From the NCBI GenBank assembly GCA_000302695.1, contig AMFN01000002.1:1-64000 (forward strand): 64,000 bases of DNA. The letters run 5' to 3'. This document shows positions 24,557 through 32,463 of the stretch, in pieces. Position numbers and translations under genes: made by a program. Position 1 is the first letter of the stretch, and each line of letters opens with the position of its first letter. The notes beneath the pieces were generated by a model, which made no database searches, had not been told where the DNA came from, and was given only the letters and a program-made list of their open reading frames with translations. This DNA is from Enterobacteriaceae bacterium LSJC7. GTDB taxonomy: Bacteria > Pseudomonadota > Gammaproteobacteria > Enterobacterales > Enterobacteriaceae.

Positions 24557-25519
24557 ATGATGCATCATGAAGAAACCCGGGAATTGGGTAAAAGCGGTAT
24601 TCAGGTGCCGAAACTGACCTTTGGCGGTAACGTGTTTGGCTGGACGGTGGATGAGAAACAGTCGTTCTCGCTGCTGGACGCGCTGGTGGAAAGAGGGCTG
24701 TGGTTTATCGACACTGCCGATGTGTACTCGCGCTGGGCGCCGGGCAACCAGGGAGGCGAGTCAGAAACCATCATCGGCAAATGGCTCAGGAAAACCCACA
24801 AGCGCGATGCGATTGTGCTGGCAACTAAAGTCGGCATGGAAATGTCGCGTGAGAAAACCGGGCTTAGGCCGCACTACATTCGCCAGGCGGTGGAGGACTC
24901 CCTCAAGCGCCTGCAAACCGACTATATCGATGTCTACCAGGCGCACCGTGACGATCGGGACACGCCGCTTGAGGAGACACTCGCCACCTTCGATAAGCTC
25001 ATTAAAGAAGGTAAGGTGCGTGCTATTGGCGCTTCGAACTACAGCGCTGAGCGGCTTCAGGCTGCGCTTGATATCAGTAAGCGCAACGGGATTGCGCGCT
25101 ATGAAGTGCTGCAACCGGAGTACAACCTTTACGATCGCAACGATTACGAGTCCGGCCCTGAGCAGGTGGTGCGCGAGGCGGGCATTGGGGTTATCAGTTA
25201 TTACTCGCTGGCAAGCGGCTTTCTGAGCGGTAAATACCGCAGCCAGGCTGATGCGGGTAAGAGTGCGCGCGGTGAAAAAGTGGTGGGGCAGTATGTGAAT
25301 CCACGCGGCATGAAGATCCTTGAGGCGCTCGACAGCGTGAGTCAGGCGCATCAGGTAGCGCCTGCACAGGTGGCGCTGGCGTGGCTGATGGCTCGCCCAG
25401 GCATAACGGCACCGATTGCCAGCGCAACGACGATAGCGCAAATTAACGATCTGGCGGGCGCAACGCGGCTTACGCTGAGTGCAGAGGATATTGCTGTGCT
25501 AAACGACGCCAGTCGCTAA
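24557..25519 (+). CDS. Aldo/keto reductase
   Basis: This 320-aa NADPH-dependent aldo/keto reductase has an AKR barrel with catalytic residues in FIDTADVYS (Asp, Tyr), VLATKVG (Lys) and YQAHRDD (His). The C-terminal cofactor segment is ASATTIAQINDL. It is similar to YajO/Tas-type enzymes that reduce aldehydes; the substrate is unknown. ATG 24557 has GAGGAG upstream. It is the first host gene after the prophage. Confidence 0.92.
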   Translation: MMHHEETRELGKSGIQVPKLTFGGNVFGWTVDEKQSFSLLDALVERGLWFIDTADVYSRWAPGNQGGESETIIGKWLRKTHKRDAIVLATKVGMEMSREKTGLRPHYIRQAVEDSLKRLQTDYIDVYQAHRDDRDTPLEETLATFDKLIKEGKVRAIGASNYSAERLQAALDISKRNGIARYEVLQPEYNLYDRNDYESGPEQVVREAGIGVISYYSLASGFLSGKYRSQADAGKSARGEKVVGQYVNPRGMKILEALDSVSQAHQVAPAQVALAWLMARPGITAPIASATTIAQINDLAGATRLTLSAEDIAVLNDASR

Positions 25520-25526
25520 AAGCAAA

Positions 25527-25548
25527 CGCCCCGGCGTGGGCCGGGGCG
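25527..25548. terminator. GC-rich hairpin between convergent genes
   Basis: CGCCCCGG/CCGGGGCG with a 6-nt loop lies between the aldo/keto reductase and the MerP-like gene. It lacks a clear T tract, so it is a weak candidate. Confidence 0.5.
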
Positions 25549-25563
25549 ATAACGGGCGGGGCG

Positions 25564-25848
25564 TTACTTCGCCTCGGCGACGTTGTTAATTTTGCCGGTA
25601 TAGCCGGTTTTTGCGACCGCGGCGAGCAGCTTCTGGTTATCAAACCCTTCAGGCACGATGGCCACCGCCTGGCGCGTTTTTAAAGACGATTTCGCCTTAA
25701 TCACACCGTCGGTGCTGCGCAGCGCCTGATTGACCGAAATCACGCACAGCGAGCAGGTCATCTGCTCGATATCGATTGTCACCTGTTTGTTGGCCGCCCA
25801 GGTTAGCGGGGCGCACAGCAGCAGCGTCAGGCAGAGTAACTTTTTCAT
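25564..25848 (-). CDS. MerP-like periplasmic heavy-metal-binding protein
   Basis: This 94-aa protein has a signal peptide (MKKLLCLTLLLCAPLTWAA) and one heavy-metal-associated domain with the metal site MTCSLC (about residues 30-35). MerP-type proteins pass metal to a membrane partner. It lies 3' of a MerT-like gene and overlaps it by 4 bp. There is no merA or merR nearby, and the neighbour is cueR. Copper or another soft metal is therefore as likely as mercury. Confidence 0.85.
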   Translation of the reverse strand: MKKLLCLTLLLCAPLTWAANKQVTIDIEQMTCSLCVISVNQALRSTDGVIKAKSSLKTRQAVAIVPEGFDNQKLLAAVAKTGYTGKINNVAEAK

Positions 25849-26207
25849 TCGCTTATTCCCATAAACCAGGGCAGAACGTAAGGCCAGCTCACCAGAATGA
25901 GCACGAGCGGCACTGCCAGCCAGTAAAGCACGCGCAAGGTGCGCAGGCTGACAATATTCACGCACACCGGGCGCGGCGACAGATACAGCCGCCAGAAACC
26001 GCGCGCCATCAGTCCGGCTGCCAGCACAATCATCGGGATTTGCAGCCAGGCCAGTCCCGGCAGAGCGGTCAGCCCGGCGGCGGACACGCCAAACAGCAAA
26101 TACAGCAGCGGGCCGATGCAGCAAAAGCTGGACGCCAGCGCCGCAGCCAGCGCTGCGCCTAGCGTCACCAGTGGCCCTTTAGCGTTGCTCGGTGCTGATG
26201 TATTCAT
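25845..26207 (-). CDS. MerT-like inner-membrane metal transporter
   Basis: This 120-aa protein has three membrane spans. The first carries the vicinal cysteines SSFCCIGPLLY typical of MerT. The second pair expected in the cytoplasmic loop is reduced to a single Cys (RPVCVNI). The end YVLPWFMG is also MerT-like. It is coupled to the MerP-like gene and overlaps the transglutaminase-like gene by 29 bp, so the three form one operon. The missing cysteine suggests altered metal handling. Confidence 0.8.
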   Translation of the reverse strand: MNTSAPSNAKGPLVTLGAALAAALASSFCCIGPLLYLLFGVSAAGLTALPGLAWLQIPMIVLAAGLMARGFWRLYLSPRPVCVNIVSLRTLRVLYWLAVPLVLILVSWPYVLPWFMGISE

Positions 26208-27327
26208 AGCTGAATGCCGCCGGATCGTAAAAGTTGACCGGGTCGCCGTCCACTTCGGCATAAGGATAGCCAAAGTTGTTGATGTCGCCCTGTTCTGCCT
26301 GCGGTGACAGCGCAAAATCGCGTCCGTGGTTAAAGCCTATCCAGTTCATTTCGATATTACCGAACAGGTACTCGTTAACGGCCTCGACCTCCGGGTTGCC
26401 GTTCTCTTTTTTCTCCGCCAGACGCATTTTGGTCACATCTGCCGGATCAGCCGCAAGCCAGCCGTATCCTGCCAGCCAGAACATGGCGCGACAGTGCTGG
26501 GCGGCGCTGATTTTTGCCACACCGTTGGCGTCTGCGCTGCCGAAGGCACCTTTAGAGTATTGCGCCAGTTTGCGTGAAGCGCCCAGGCGAATACCGAACA
26601 TTTCGCGCGCCGGGATCCCGGCTGCGCGGCACAGCGCTACAAACACCGAGTTAATGTCGGTACATTTGCCGCCAAGCTTGCCGGATTTGAGGATTTCTCC
26701 CACATCGCCGGTGCCGCAGCCAATGACGGAATCATCGCGGTGCATGTTAGTGCGCACCCAGTCGTGGATGAGGCGGGCCTGCTTAAGCGGTGCCTTTTCA
26801 CTGCCGATAATTTTCAGCGCGGTTTCTTTCACCAGGCCATCGACCGGAATGTGCGGTGTGGGTTGCAGGAAGGGCTGGATTTCTGCCGGGATCACAATGG
26901 CGTCTTCTGGCACCTGCCAGCCGTCGAGCATGCCGTTTTTCAGCGGTTCCCAGTCATGGGTTTCGACCAGCATCTCAACCTTAACCTCCATCTTGCCGCT
27001 GGCGTCAGGCCAGGTGGCAAACAGGGTTTTTGCGCCATACTTGTTGTTGGCAGTGAGATATGCCTGCTGGTAGTTGCCGGAAAAAGAGAGGTTCAGTAGC
27101 TGCTGCAACGCGGTATCTTCCGGCACCGGGATCCAGAGTTTAACCACGCCTTCGGAGCCTTGCGGCGGCTTAATGTTGTAGGTTTGCGTCATCACAAAGC
27201 GGCGGCGTGCCGTGGGGGCGGTGTTTGTGGCAGGCGCAGCTGTGGTTGCGCTTTGTGCCAGTGTGGGAGTGACCAGCCCCAGTGTAGACAGGGCCGCTGC
27301 GCCCTTAAGAAAGTGTCGCCTTTGCAT
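26179..27327 (-). CDS. Tat-exported transglutaminase-like protein
   Basis: This 382-aa protein has a twin-arginine signal (MQRRHFLKGAAALSTLGLV) and a transglutaminase-core domain. The presumed catalytic Cys is in GGKCTDINSVF, His in AAQHCRAMFW and Asp in LAADPADVT. Members are cysteine proteases or amidases, with cleavage or crosslinking unresolved. It leads the operon with MerT/MerP-like genes and is divergent from cueR. It is presumably periplasmic. Confidence 0.85.
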   Translation of the reverse strand: MQRRHFLKGAAALSTLGLVTPTLAQSATTAAPATNTAPTARRRFVMTQTYNIKPPQGSEGVVKLWIPVPEDTALQQLLNLSFSGNYQQAYLTANNKYGAKTLFATWPDASGKMEVKVEMLVETHDWEPLKNGMLDGWQVPEDAIVIPAEIQPFLQPTPHIPVDGLVKETALKIIGSEKAPLKQARLIHDWVRTNMHRDDSVIGCGTGDVGEILKSGKLGGKCTDINSVFVALCRAAGIPAREMFGIRLGASRKLAQYSKGAFGSADANGVAKISAAQHCRAMFWLAGYGWLAADPADVTKMRLAEKKENGNPEVEAVNEYLFGNIEMNWIGFNHGRDFALSPQAEQGDINNFGYPYAEVDGDPVNFYDPAAFSYEYISTEQR

Positions 27328-27500
27328 CTCTTTTTCCTTTTATGCATCCAGATAAAGCTGGAGCTTAGCGCCGCAACTGCGGACGCCGGGGCATATTATG
27401 TGACCGGTCGCGGCGCCCTACAATCTTTCACGCCATTTTTGTGTGTAGAAGCGTAAAATGGGGCGATTCACCGGCGTGAGTACGCGGGTCAGGAGGAGTC

Positions 27501-27905
27501 ATGAATATCAGCGACGTGGCGAAACGCACCGGCCTTACCAGCAAGGCGATTCGCTTTTATGAAGAAAAAGGACTGGTGACGCCGCCGCTGCGCGCCGAAA
27601 ACGGTTATCGCAGCTACGGGCAAAAGCATCTTGAGGAGCTGACGCTGCTGCGCCAGGCACGCCAGGTCGGTTTTAACCTGGAAGAGTGCGGTGAACTGGT
27701 GGCGCTCTTTAACAACCCCACGCGCCACAGCGCGGATGTGAAAGCGCGCACGCTGCAAAAAGTGGCAGAGATCGAGCGCCATATTGCCGAACTGAGCAGC
27801 ATGCGTAAGCAGTTGCTGGCGCTGGCCGAAAGCTGCCCCGGTGACGACAGCGCCGATTGTCCTATCATCAACGGGCTGTCTGGCTGCTGCCATAGCGGGA
27901 AGTAG
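27501..27905 (+). CDS. cueR: Copper-responsive MerR-family regulator CueR
   Basis: This 134-aa protein starts [20 protein letters not shown], the CueR HTH, with the metal-binding cysteines at about 112 and 120 in [13 protein letters not shown] and the end LSGCCH. It senses Cu(I), Ag(I) or Au(I) and activates copA and cueO in E. coli. I do not see the copA-type operator (ACCTTCC-N7-GGAAGGT) in the 173-bp divergent gap. Confidence 0.95.
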   Translation: MNISDVAKRTGLTSKAIRFYEEKGLVTPPLRAENGYRSYGQKHLEELTLLRQARQVGFNLEECGELVALFNNPTRHSADVKARTLQKVAEIERHIAELSSMRKQLLALAESCPGDDSADCPIINGLSGCCHSGK

Positions 27906-27970
27906 CGCCTGGCCCGGTGCGGAACTGGGACGGCTAACTCTGGCGCAAGCGTGGTGATACGCCTGTGAAA

Positions 27971-27992
27971 AAAAGGGCCTGCTGGCCCTTTT
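27971..27992. terminator. Terminator between cueR and nfeD
   Basis: AAAAGGGCC/GGCCCTTTT stem with a 4-nt loop and A/T flanks between convergent genes; it can work both ways. Confidence 0.85.
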
Positions 27993-27995
27993 GTG

Positions 27996-28445
27996 TTATT
28001 GCATTTTTATTCTGAGCGTAATGCCCTCGACGGCGGTGACCACCACGCGGCTGCCCGCGGGCAGGTCTGTATCTGCCTGCACCGGCCAGCGGCTGTCCCC
28101 TACGCGGGCGTTGCCGCGCCCGTTGACCAGCGCTTCATCGAGCACCAGTTCACGGCCAACCAGCGACTGGCCGCGCTGGTTGAGGGTATTTTCAGGCTTC
28201 GCATCGGCGTTGCGGCGTGCCAGCCAGCGCCACCATAAAAACGCGCTCAATACTGTCAGTAGTGCAAAGCACACGCCCTGCCATTCGAGGTTCAGCGGAA
28301 TAATCCACGTCACCACGCCGGTGACCACCGCCGCCACGCCGCACCACAGCAGCCAGCCACCGGTGCCGAGCATTTCAGCGGCCAGCAACAGGCCGCCGAG
28401 CGTCAGCCAAAACACATGAGGATGGGCGACAATGGCGGCAATCAT
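27996..28445 (-). CDS. ybbJ: NfeD-like membrane protein YbbJ
   Basis: This 149-aa protein has membrane spans in the first 75 residues and a C-terminal OB-fold ([18 protein letters not shown]...LRIKMQ). This is the short NfeD form that partners SPFH proteins. It overlaps qmcA by 4 bp (ATGA), the conserved E. coli arrangement. Confidence 0.92.
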   Translation of the reverse strand: MIAAIVAHPHVFWLTLGGLLLAAEMLGTGGWLLWCGVAAVVTGVVTWIIPLNLEWQGVCFALLTVLSAFLWWRWLARRNADAKPENTLNQRGQSLVGRELVLDEALVNGRGNARVGDSRWPVQADTDLPAGSRVVVTAVEGITLRIKMQ

Positions 28446-29359
28446 GACGGTTTACGCCCGTTTCGGCTCTCACCAATCAGCTCGCTAATCCCGGCAATGG
28501 AGCCCATCAGACTGCTGGCATCCAGCGGCATCAGCACCACTTTGCTGTTATCGGCCGAGCCAATTTGCTGCAACGCGTCGGTGTATTTCTGCGCCACAAA
28601 GTAATTCACGGCCTGGATGTCACCGGCGGCAATCGCCTCGGACACCATTTTGGTTGCCTGGGCTTCGGCCTCAGCAGAACGCTCGCGCGCCTCAGCTTGC
28701 AGGAACGCGGACTGGCGCTCACCTTCTGCTTTGAGGATTTGCGACTGCTTCTCACCTTCGGCTTTAAGGATTTCTGCCTGGCGCACGCCCTCGGCTTCAA
28801 GGATGTAGGCGCGTTTGGTTCGTTCGGCTTTCATCTGTGCGTTCATGGAGGTGATAAGCTCCTCCGGCGGACGCACGTCGCGGATTTCGATACGCGTTAT
28901 CTTCACGCCCCACGGATTAGTGGCTTCGTCAACGATATGCAACAAGCGGCTGTTGATTTTGTCACGCTGGGACAACATCTCGTCAAGCTCCATCGAGCCG
29001 AGCACGGTACGGATGTTGGTCATGGTGAGGTTAACGATGGCGAGATCGAGGTTGCTGACCTCATAAGCGGCTTTCGCCGGGTCGATAACCTGGATAAAAC
29101 ACACCGCGTCAATGGTGACGTTGGCGTTGTCTTTGGAGATAACTTCCTGGGAAGGAATGTCGAGCACCTGCTCCATCATGTTGATTTTGCGACCAATGCG
29201 GTCCATGAAAGGAACAACAAGGTTAAGACCAGGCTGTAACGTGCGGGTATAGCGACCGAAGCGCTCTACGGTCCACTGAAAACCCTGAGGTACAATTTTG
29301 ACGCCTGCGCTGACAATAACCAGCGCGACGACGATAAGAACAGCAATCACTATTAACAT
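28442..29359 (-). CDS. qmcA: SPFH/stomatin-family membrane protease modulator QmcA
   Basis: This 305-aa protein has an N-terminal membrane anchor ([20 protein letters not shown]) and a PHB/SPFH domain ([20 protein letters not shown]). A coiled coil with repeated ILEAEG/ILKAEGE units spans about residues 185-235. E. coli QmcA is 305 aa, suppresses ftsH/htpX defects and forms large microdomain assemblies. The operon with nfeD/ybbJ is conserved. Confidence 0.95.
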   Translation of the reverse strand: MLIVIAVLIVVALVIVSAGVKIVPQGFQWTVERFGRYTRTLQPGLNLVVPFMDRIGRKINMMEQVLDIPSQEVISKDNANVTIDAVCFIQVIDPAKAAYEVSNLDLAIVNLTMTNIRTVLGSMELDEMLSQRDKINSRLLHIVDEATNPWGVKITRIEIRDVRPPEELITSMNAQMKAERTKRAYILEAEGVRQAEILKAEGEKQSQILKAEGERQSAFLQAEARERSAEAEAQATKMVSEAIAAGDIQAVNYFVAQKYTDALQQIGSADNSKVVLMPLDASSLMGSIAGISELIGESRNGRKPS

Positions 29360-29466
29360 TGAATTAACCTCCTGTTGTTTTAGAGGTTATTTTAGCGGTG
29401 AACGTGGAAAGAAGCCCGTCTTTCCACGTCAGGTTGAGCGTTGGTTCGTTATTTAAGCGTCGCGGA

Positions 29467-30321
29467 TCAGTAAAGCAGCGAGTAGAGCTGGCGGCGGTAT
29501 TTTGACGCCAGGGCGTCACCGGTGCCCATGGCACTGAGAATTTCCTGGAAGGTTTTACGCACCTGGCCGTCTGCGGCACTCAGGTCTGTGCGTAAATGGC
29601 CAAACAACAGCTCCAGCGCCTCTTCGTTGCGATTAACCTGGTGCAGCTGTAGCGCCAGTTGCACGGCAAGCGCGGCATCTTGCGGGTGTTGTGCCACTTG
29701 CTCCAGCAGATGCTGGATTTCTGGCGTGTCGGCCGCCTGGCGCAGCAGGTCGATTTGCGCAACCAGCCCCTGGTAGCGGGTGTCCTGGTCCTGCAACGGA
29801 ATGGTTTTCAGCACCGCTTCGGCGTCGTCCGGGCGGCTCAGGGCAATCTGGGTTTCTGCCAGTAGCAGGCCGATTTCGCTGTCCTGGTTTGACAGCTGCC
29901 AGGCCTCTTTGAGTAGCGGCAGCGCTTCGTCGTGCTTGCCTTCCTGAATTAGCTGCATCGCCTGCTGGGCTTTGAGTTCTTCTTCGCGCGGCAGCACTTT
30001 ATCAAGCAGCGCGCGGATGGCTTCTTCCGGCTGCGGGCCCTGGAAGCCGTCAACCGGCTGGCCGTTCTGGAACAGATAAACGGTAGGAATGGCGCGCAGG
30101 CCAAACTGTGCGGCGACCATTTGTTCAGCATCGCAATCAACCTTCGCCAGAATAAACTGTCCGTGGTACTGATTTGCCAGACCTTCCAGCACCGGCGTCA
30201 GCTGCTCGCAGTGCTGGCTGCGCGCTGACCAGAAATAGAACAGGACCGGAACGGTCATGGAACTGTCCAGTACCTGGTGCAGGTTCGCTTCGCTAATGTC
30301 GATAATGTTCTGTGCGGACAT
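29467..30321 (-). CDS. cnoX: Chaperedoxin CnoX (YbbN)
   Basis: This is a 284-aa protein (YbbN is 284 aa). The thioredoxin domain has SQHC in place of CxxC ([15 protein letters not shown]), so it lacks ordinary reductase activity, and TPR-like helices follow ([22 protein letters not shown]). It holds unfolded proteins under hypochlorite stress and hands them to GroEL or DnaK. Confidence 0.95.
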   Translation of the reverse strand: MSAQNIIDISEANLHQVLDSSMTVPVLFYFWSARSQHCEQLTPVLEGLANQYHGQFILAKVDCDAEQMVAAQFGLRAIPTVYLFQNGQPVDGFQGPQPEEAIRALLDKVLPREEELKAQQAMQLIQEGKHDEALPLLKEAWQLSNQDSEIGLLLAETQIALSRPDDAEAVLKTIPLQDQDTRYQGLVAQIDLLRQAADTPEIQHLLEQVAQHPQDAALAVQLALQLHQVNRNEEALELLFGHLRTDLSAADGQVRKTFQEILSAMGTGDALASKYRRQLYSLLY

Positions 30322-30386
30322 GAGTCACTCTCTGTCTGTTTGTGGCATATAGCTGTTATATAGGGGCTTGCGGCCGTGGCTTCAAC

Positions 30387-31157
30387 TCAGCCCTGCAATA
30401 TTTTATCCATCAGGCGGGCGGGCAGCAGGCGTTTGAGCACGCCAACGGCGTGGCTGACCAGCGTCACCGGGTAGCGCAGGCGCGGTGCCGGGCTTTCAAA
30501 TGCATGGCGCACTTTAGTCACCACCGCTTCCGGGCCAAGCGTAAAGCGCGCGGCAATGCCGGGGTTTTCGACGGGTTTATCGCTGCGGGTCTGATTCACG
30601 TTTTCGGTAAACTGGGTGCGAATGGGACCAGGCTCAATCAGGCTTACGCTAATACCGCTGTGGCGAAGCTCCATGCGTAGCGCGTCTGACCAGGCTTCCA
30701 GCGCATATTTGCTTGCGGCATAGGCACCGCGCCCGGGCGTGGAAATCAGCCCCATGACTGAACTGGTCATCACAATGCGCCCTTCGCGGTGGGGCGTCAT
30801 GGCGGGCAGTAACAGCATGGTAAGCTGGTGTGCGCCAAAGAAGTTGGCAGAAAACTGCTGTTCCATTTGCTCACGGCTGATGCTGCTGAGCGGGCCGTAA
30901 ACCCCGTAGCCTGCGTTATTGAAAAGCCCGTACAGGCGGTTGTCGGTAAGCGTAATCACACGCGCGGCGGCGCGCTCCACGCTTTGCGGGCAGTCAAGGT
31001 CAAGCTCGATGCCGGTAAAACCCAACGCATCCATGCGCGCGACGTCTTCTGCCTTACGGCAGGCCGCCAGGATGTGCCAGCCATTCCCGCGCAGCGCCTG
31101 CGCGCTGGCAAGGCCAATGCCGCTGGAGCAGCCGGTAATTAAGATGCTTTTTTGCAT
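30387..31157 (-). CDS. ybbO: Short-chain dehydrogenase YbbO
   Basis: This is a 256-aa SDR enzyme. It has TGCSSGIG for the cofactor, NNAGYGVYG, and the catalytic Ser/Tyr/Lys in TSSVMGL and YAASKYALE. In E. coli YbbO reduces aldehydes and retinal-like substrates with NADPH. Orientation and neighbours (cnoX downstream, tesA upstream) match E. coli. Confidence 0.93.
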   Translation of the reverse strand: MQKSILITGCSSGIGLASAQALRGNGWHILAACRKAEDVARMDALGFTGIELDLDCPQSVERAAARVITLTDNRLYGLFNNAGYGVYGPLSSISREQMEQQFSANFFGAHQLTMLLLPAMTPHREGRIVMTSSVMGLISTPGRGAYAASKYALEAWSDALRMELRHSGISVSLIEPGPIRTQFTENVNQTRSDKPVENPGIAARFTLGPEAVVTKVRHAFESPAPRLRYPVTLVSHAVGVLKRLLPARLMDKILQG

Positions 31158-31185
31158 AACTTTACGCCAGTCGTTGCCTGCTTTA

Positions 31186-31812
31186 TCAGGAGTCGTGTTT
31201 AACTAGTGGGGCCAGTTTTTCGGCCATCCAGTCGGCAATAAACGGCTGGGCCGCCTGACTGGGGTGAATGCCATCCTCCTGCATCCATTCGGGTTTGAGA
31301 TAAACCTGTTCCATAAAGAAAGGCAGCAGCGGGATGGTGTATTGTTCAGAGAGCTGTGCATAGATAGCGCTGAAGGCTGCGTTGTAGCGCCGTCCGTAAT
31401 TGGCAGGAAGTCTAATCTGCATCAGCATCGGTTGTGCGTTGGCGGCCTTCACGGTATCAATAGTTTTACGCAGCGTCGCCTCAATATCGGCCGGGGCAAA
31501 TCCACGCAGCCCGTCGTTACCGCCAAGCTCAATCAGTACCCAGCGCGGCTTGTGCTGCTTTAGCAGCGTTGGCAGGCGGGCAAGGGCCTGGTCAGCAGTA
31601 TCACCGCTGATGCTCGCATTGACCACATTGGTGTCCGGTTGCCATTTCTTATTCAGCAACGCGGGCCAGGCGGCGCTTGCCGACATACGGTAACCCGCGC
31701 TAAGACTGTCACCCAGAATTAACAACGTGTCCGCTGCCGCGGCGCGAAAGGTTAACAACGCCAGCAACAGGAAGGGCAAATGCCAGCGGAAAACATTGTT
31801 GAAGTTCATCAT
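31186..31812 (-). CDS. tesA: Acyl-CoA thioesterase I/protease I/lysophospholipase L1 TesA
   Basis: This is a 208-aa periplasmic SGNH hydrolase. A signal peptide ending FRAAA precedes the catalytic blocks GDSLSAGY (Ser), ELGGNDGL (Gly/Asn) and DGIHPS (Asp/His). The ATG at 31812 reproduces the E. coli start MMNFNNVFRWHLPF; a longer frame is not expected. Its first 33 bases overlap the start of divergent ybbA. Confidence 0.96.
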   Translation of the reverse strand: MMNFNNVFRWHLPFLLLALLTFRAAAADTLLILGDSLSAGYRMSASAAWPALLNKKWQPDTNVVNASISGDTADQALARLPTLLKQHKPRWVLIELGGNDGLRGFAPADIEATLRKTIDTVKAANAQPMLMQIRLPANYGRRYNAAFSAIYAQLSEQYTIPLLPFFMEQVYLKPEWMQEDGIHPSQAAQPFIADWMAEKLAPLVKHDS

Positions 31813-32463
31813 CTTAAGAAATCCGTCGGTGAGGGGGATCACGAACTGTCCATCCTTACCGGAGTTGAGCTGCTTGTCAAACCGGCGCAAACCATTGCCC
31901 TGATTGGCGAGTCAGGTTCTGGGAAATCGACGTTGCTTTCCATTCTCGCGGGGCTGGATGACGGCACCAGCGGGGAAGTGAAGCTGCTGGGCCAGCCGCT
32001 GCACGACATGGACGAAGAGGCGCGTGCGGCGCTGCGGGCAAAGAATATTGGTTTTGTGTTCCAGTCTTTTATGCTGGTGCCGACCCTTAACGCGCTGGAG
32101 AACGTGCAGCTTCCGGCACTGCTGCGCGGTGAGCGCGACAGCGAAAGTCGCGAACAGGCGCGCACGCTGCTTGAGCAGCTTGGCCTCGGTCAGCGCCTGA
32201 GCCATCTTCCAGCCCAGCTTTCTGGCGGTGAGCAGCAGCGCGTAGCGCTGGCTCGCGCGTTTAGCGGCCGCCCGGCGATACTGTTTGCTGACGAACCGAC
32301 CGGCAACCTCGACAGGCAGACCGGCGACCGTATTGCGGATCTGCTTTTCTCTCTCAACCGCGATCACGCAACAACACTTATTCTGGTCACCCATGACGAA
32401 CTGCTGGCGGCGCGCTGCGACCGTCGGCTGCGTCTGGTTGGCGGCACGCTTCTGGAGGAGTGA
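31780..32463 (+). CDS. ybbA: ABC transporter ATP-binding protein YbbA
   Basis: This 227-aa MacB/LolD-type ATPase has Walker A GESGSGKST, signature LSGGEQQRVALARAF and Walker B ILFADEPTGNLD. It pairs with permease YbbP. The start lies inside tesA on the opposite strand, as in E. coli. Substrate is unproven; the family is linked to lipid or arylpolyene-like export. Confidence 0.95.
   Translation: MPAENIVEVHHLKKSVGEGDHELSILTGVELLVKPAQTIALIGESGSGKSTLLSILAGLDDGTSGEVKLLGQPLHDMDEEARAALRAKNIGFVFQSFMLVPTLNALENVQLPALLRGERDSESREQARTLLEQLGLGQRLSHLPAQLSGGEQQRVALARAFSGRPAILFADEPTGNLDRQTGDRIADLLFSLNRDHATTLILVTHDELLAARCDRRLRLVGGTLLEE

Noticed and set aside
24761-25441. A 226-codon minus-strand frame over the aldo/keto reductase
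   Set aside because: Antisense shadow; the AKR motifs on the plus strand are intact.
27328-27500. CueR operator between cueR and the transglutaminase operon
   Set aside because: The copA-type palindrome ACCTTCC-N7-GGAAGGT is not present, so CueR control of the operon is not claimed.
28565-29239. A 224-codon plus-strand frame over qmcA
   Set aside because: It is antisense to a well-conserved gene of exact family length, with no family features of its own.
29401-29432. Hairpin downstream of cnoX as a terminator
   Set aside because: The inverted repeat is good but no T tract follows on the minus strand, so it was not listed.
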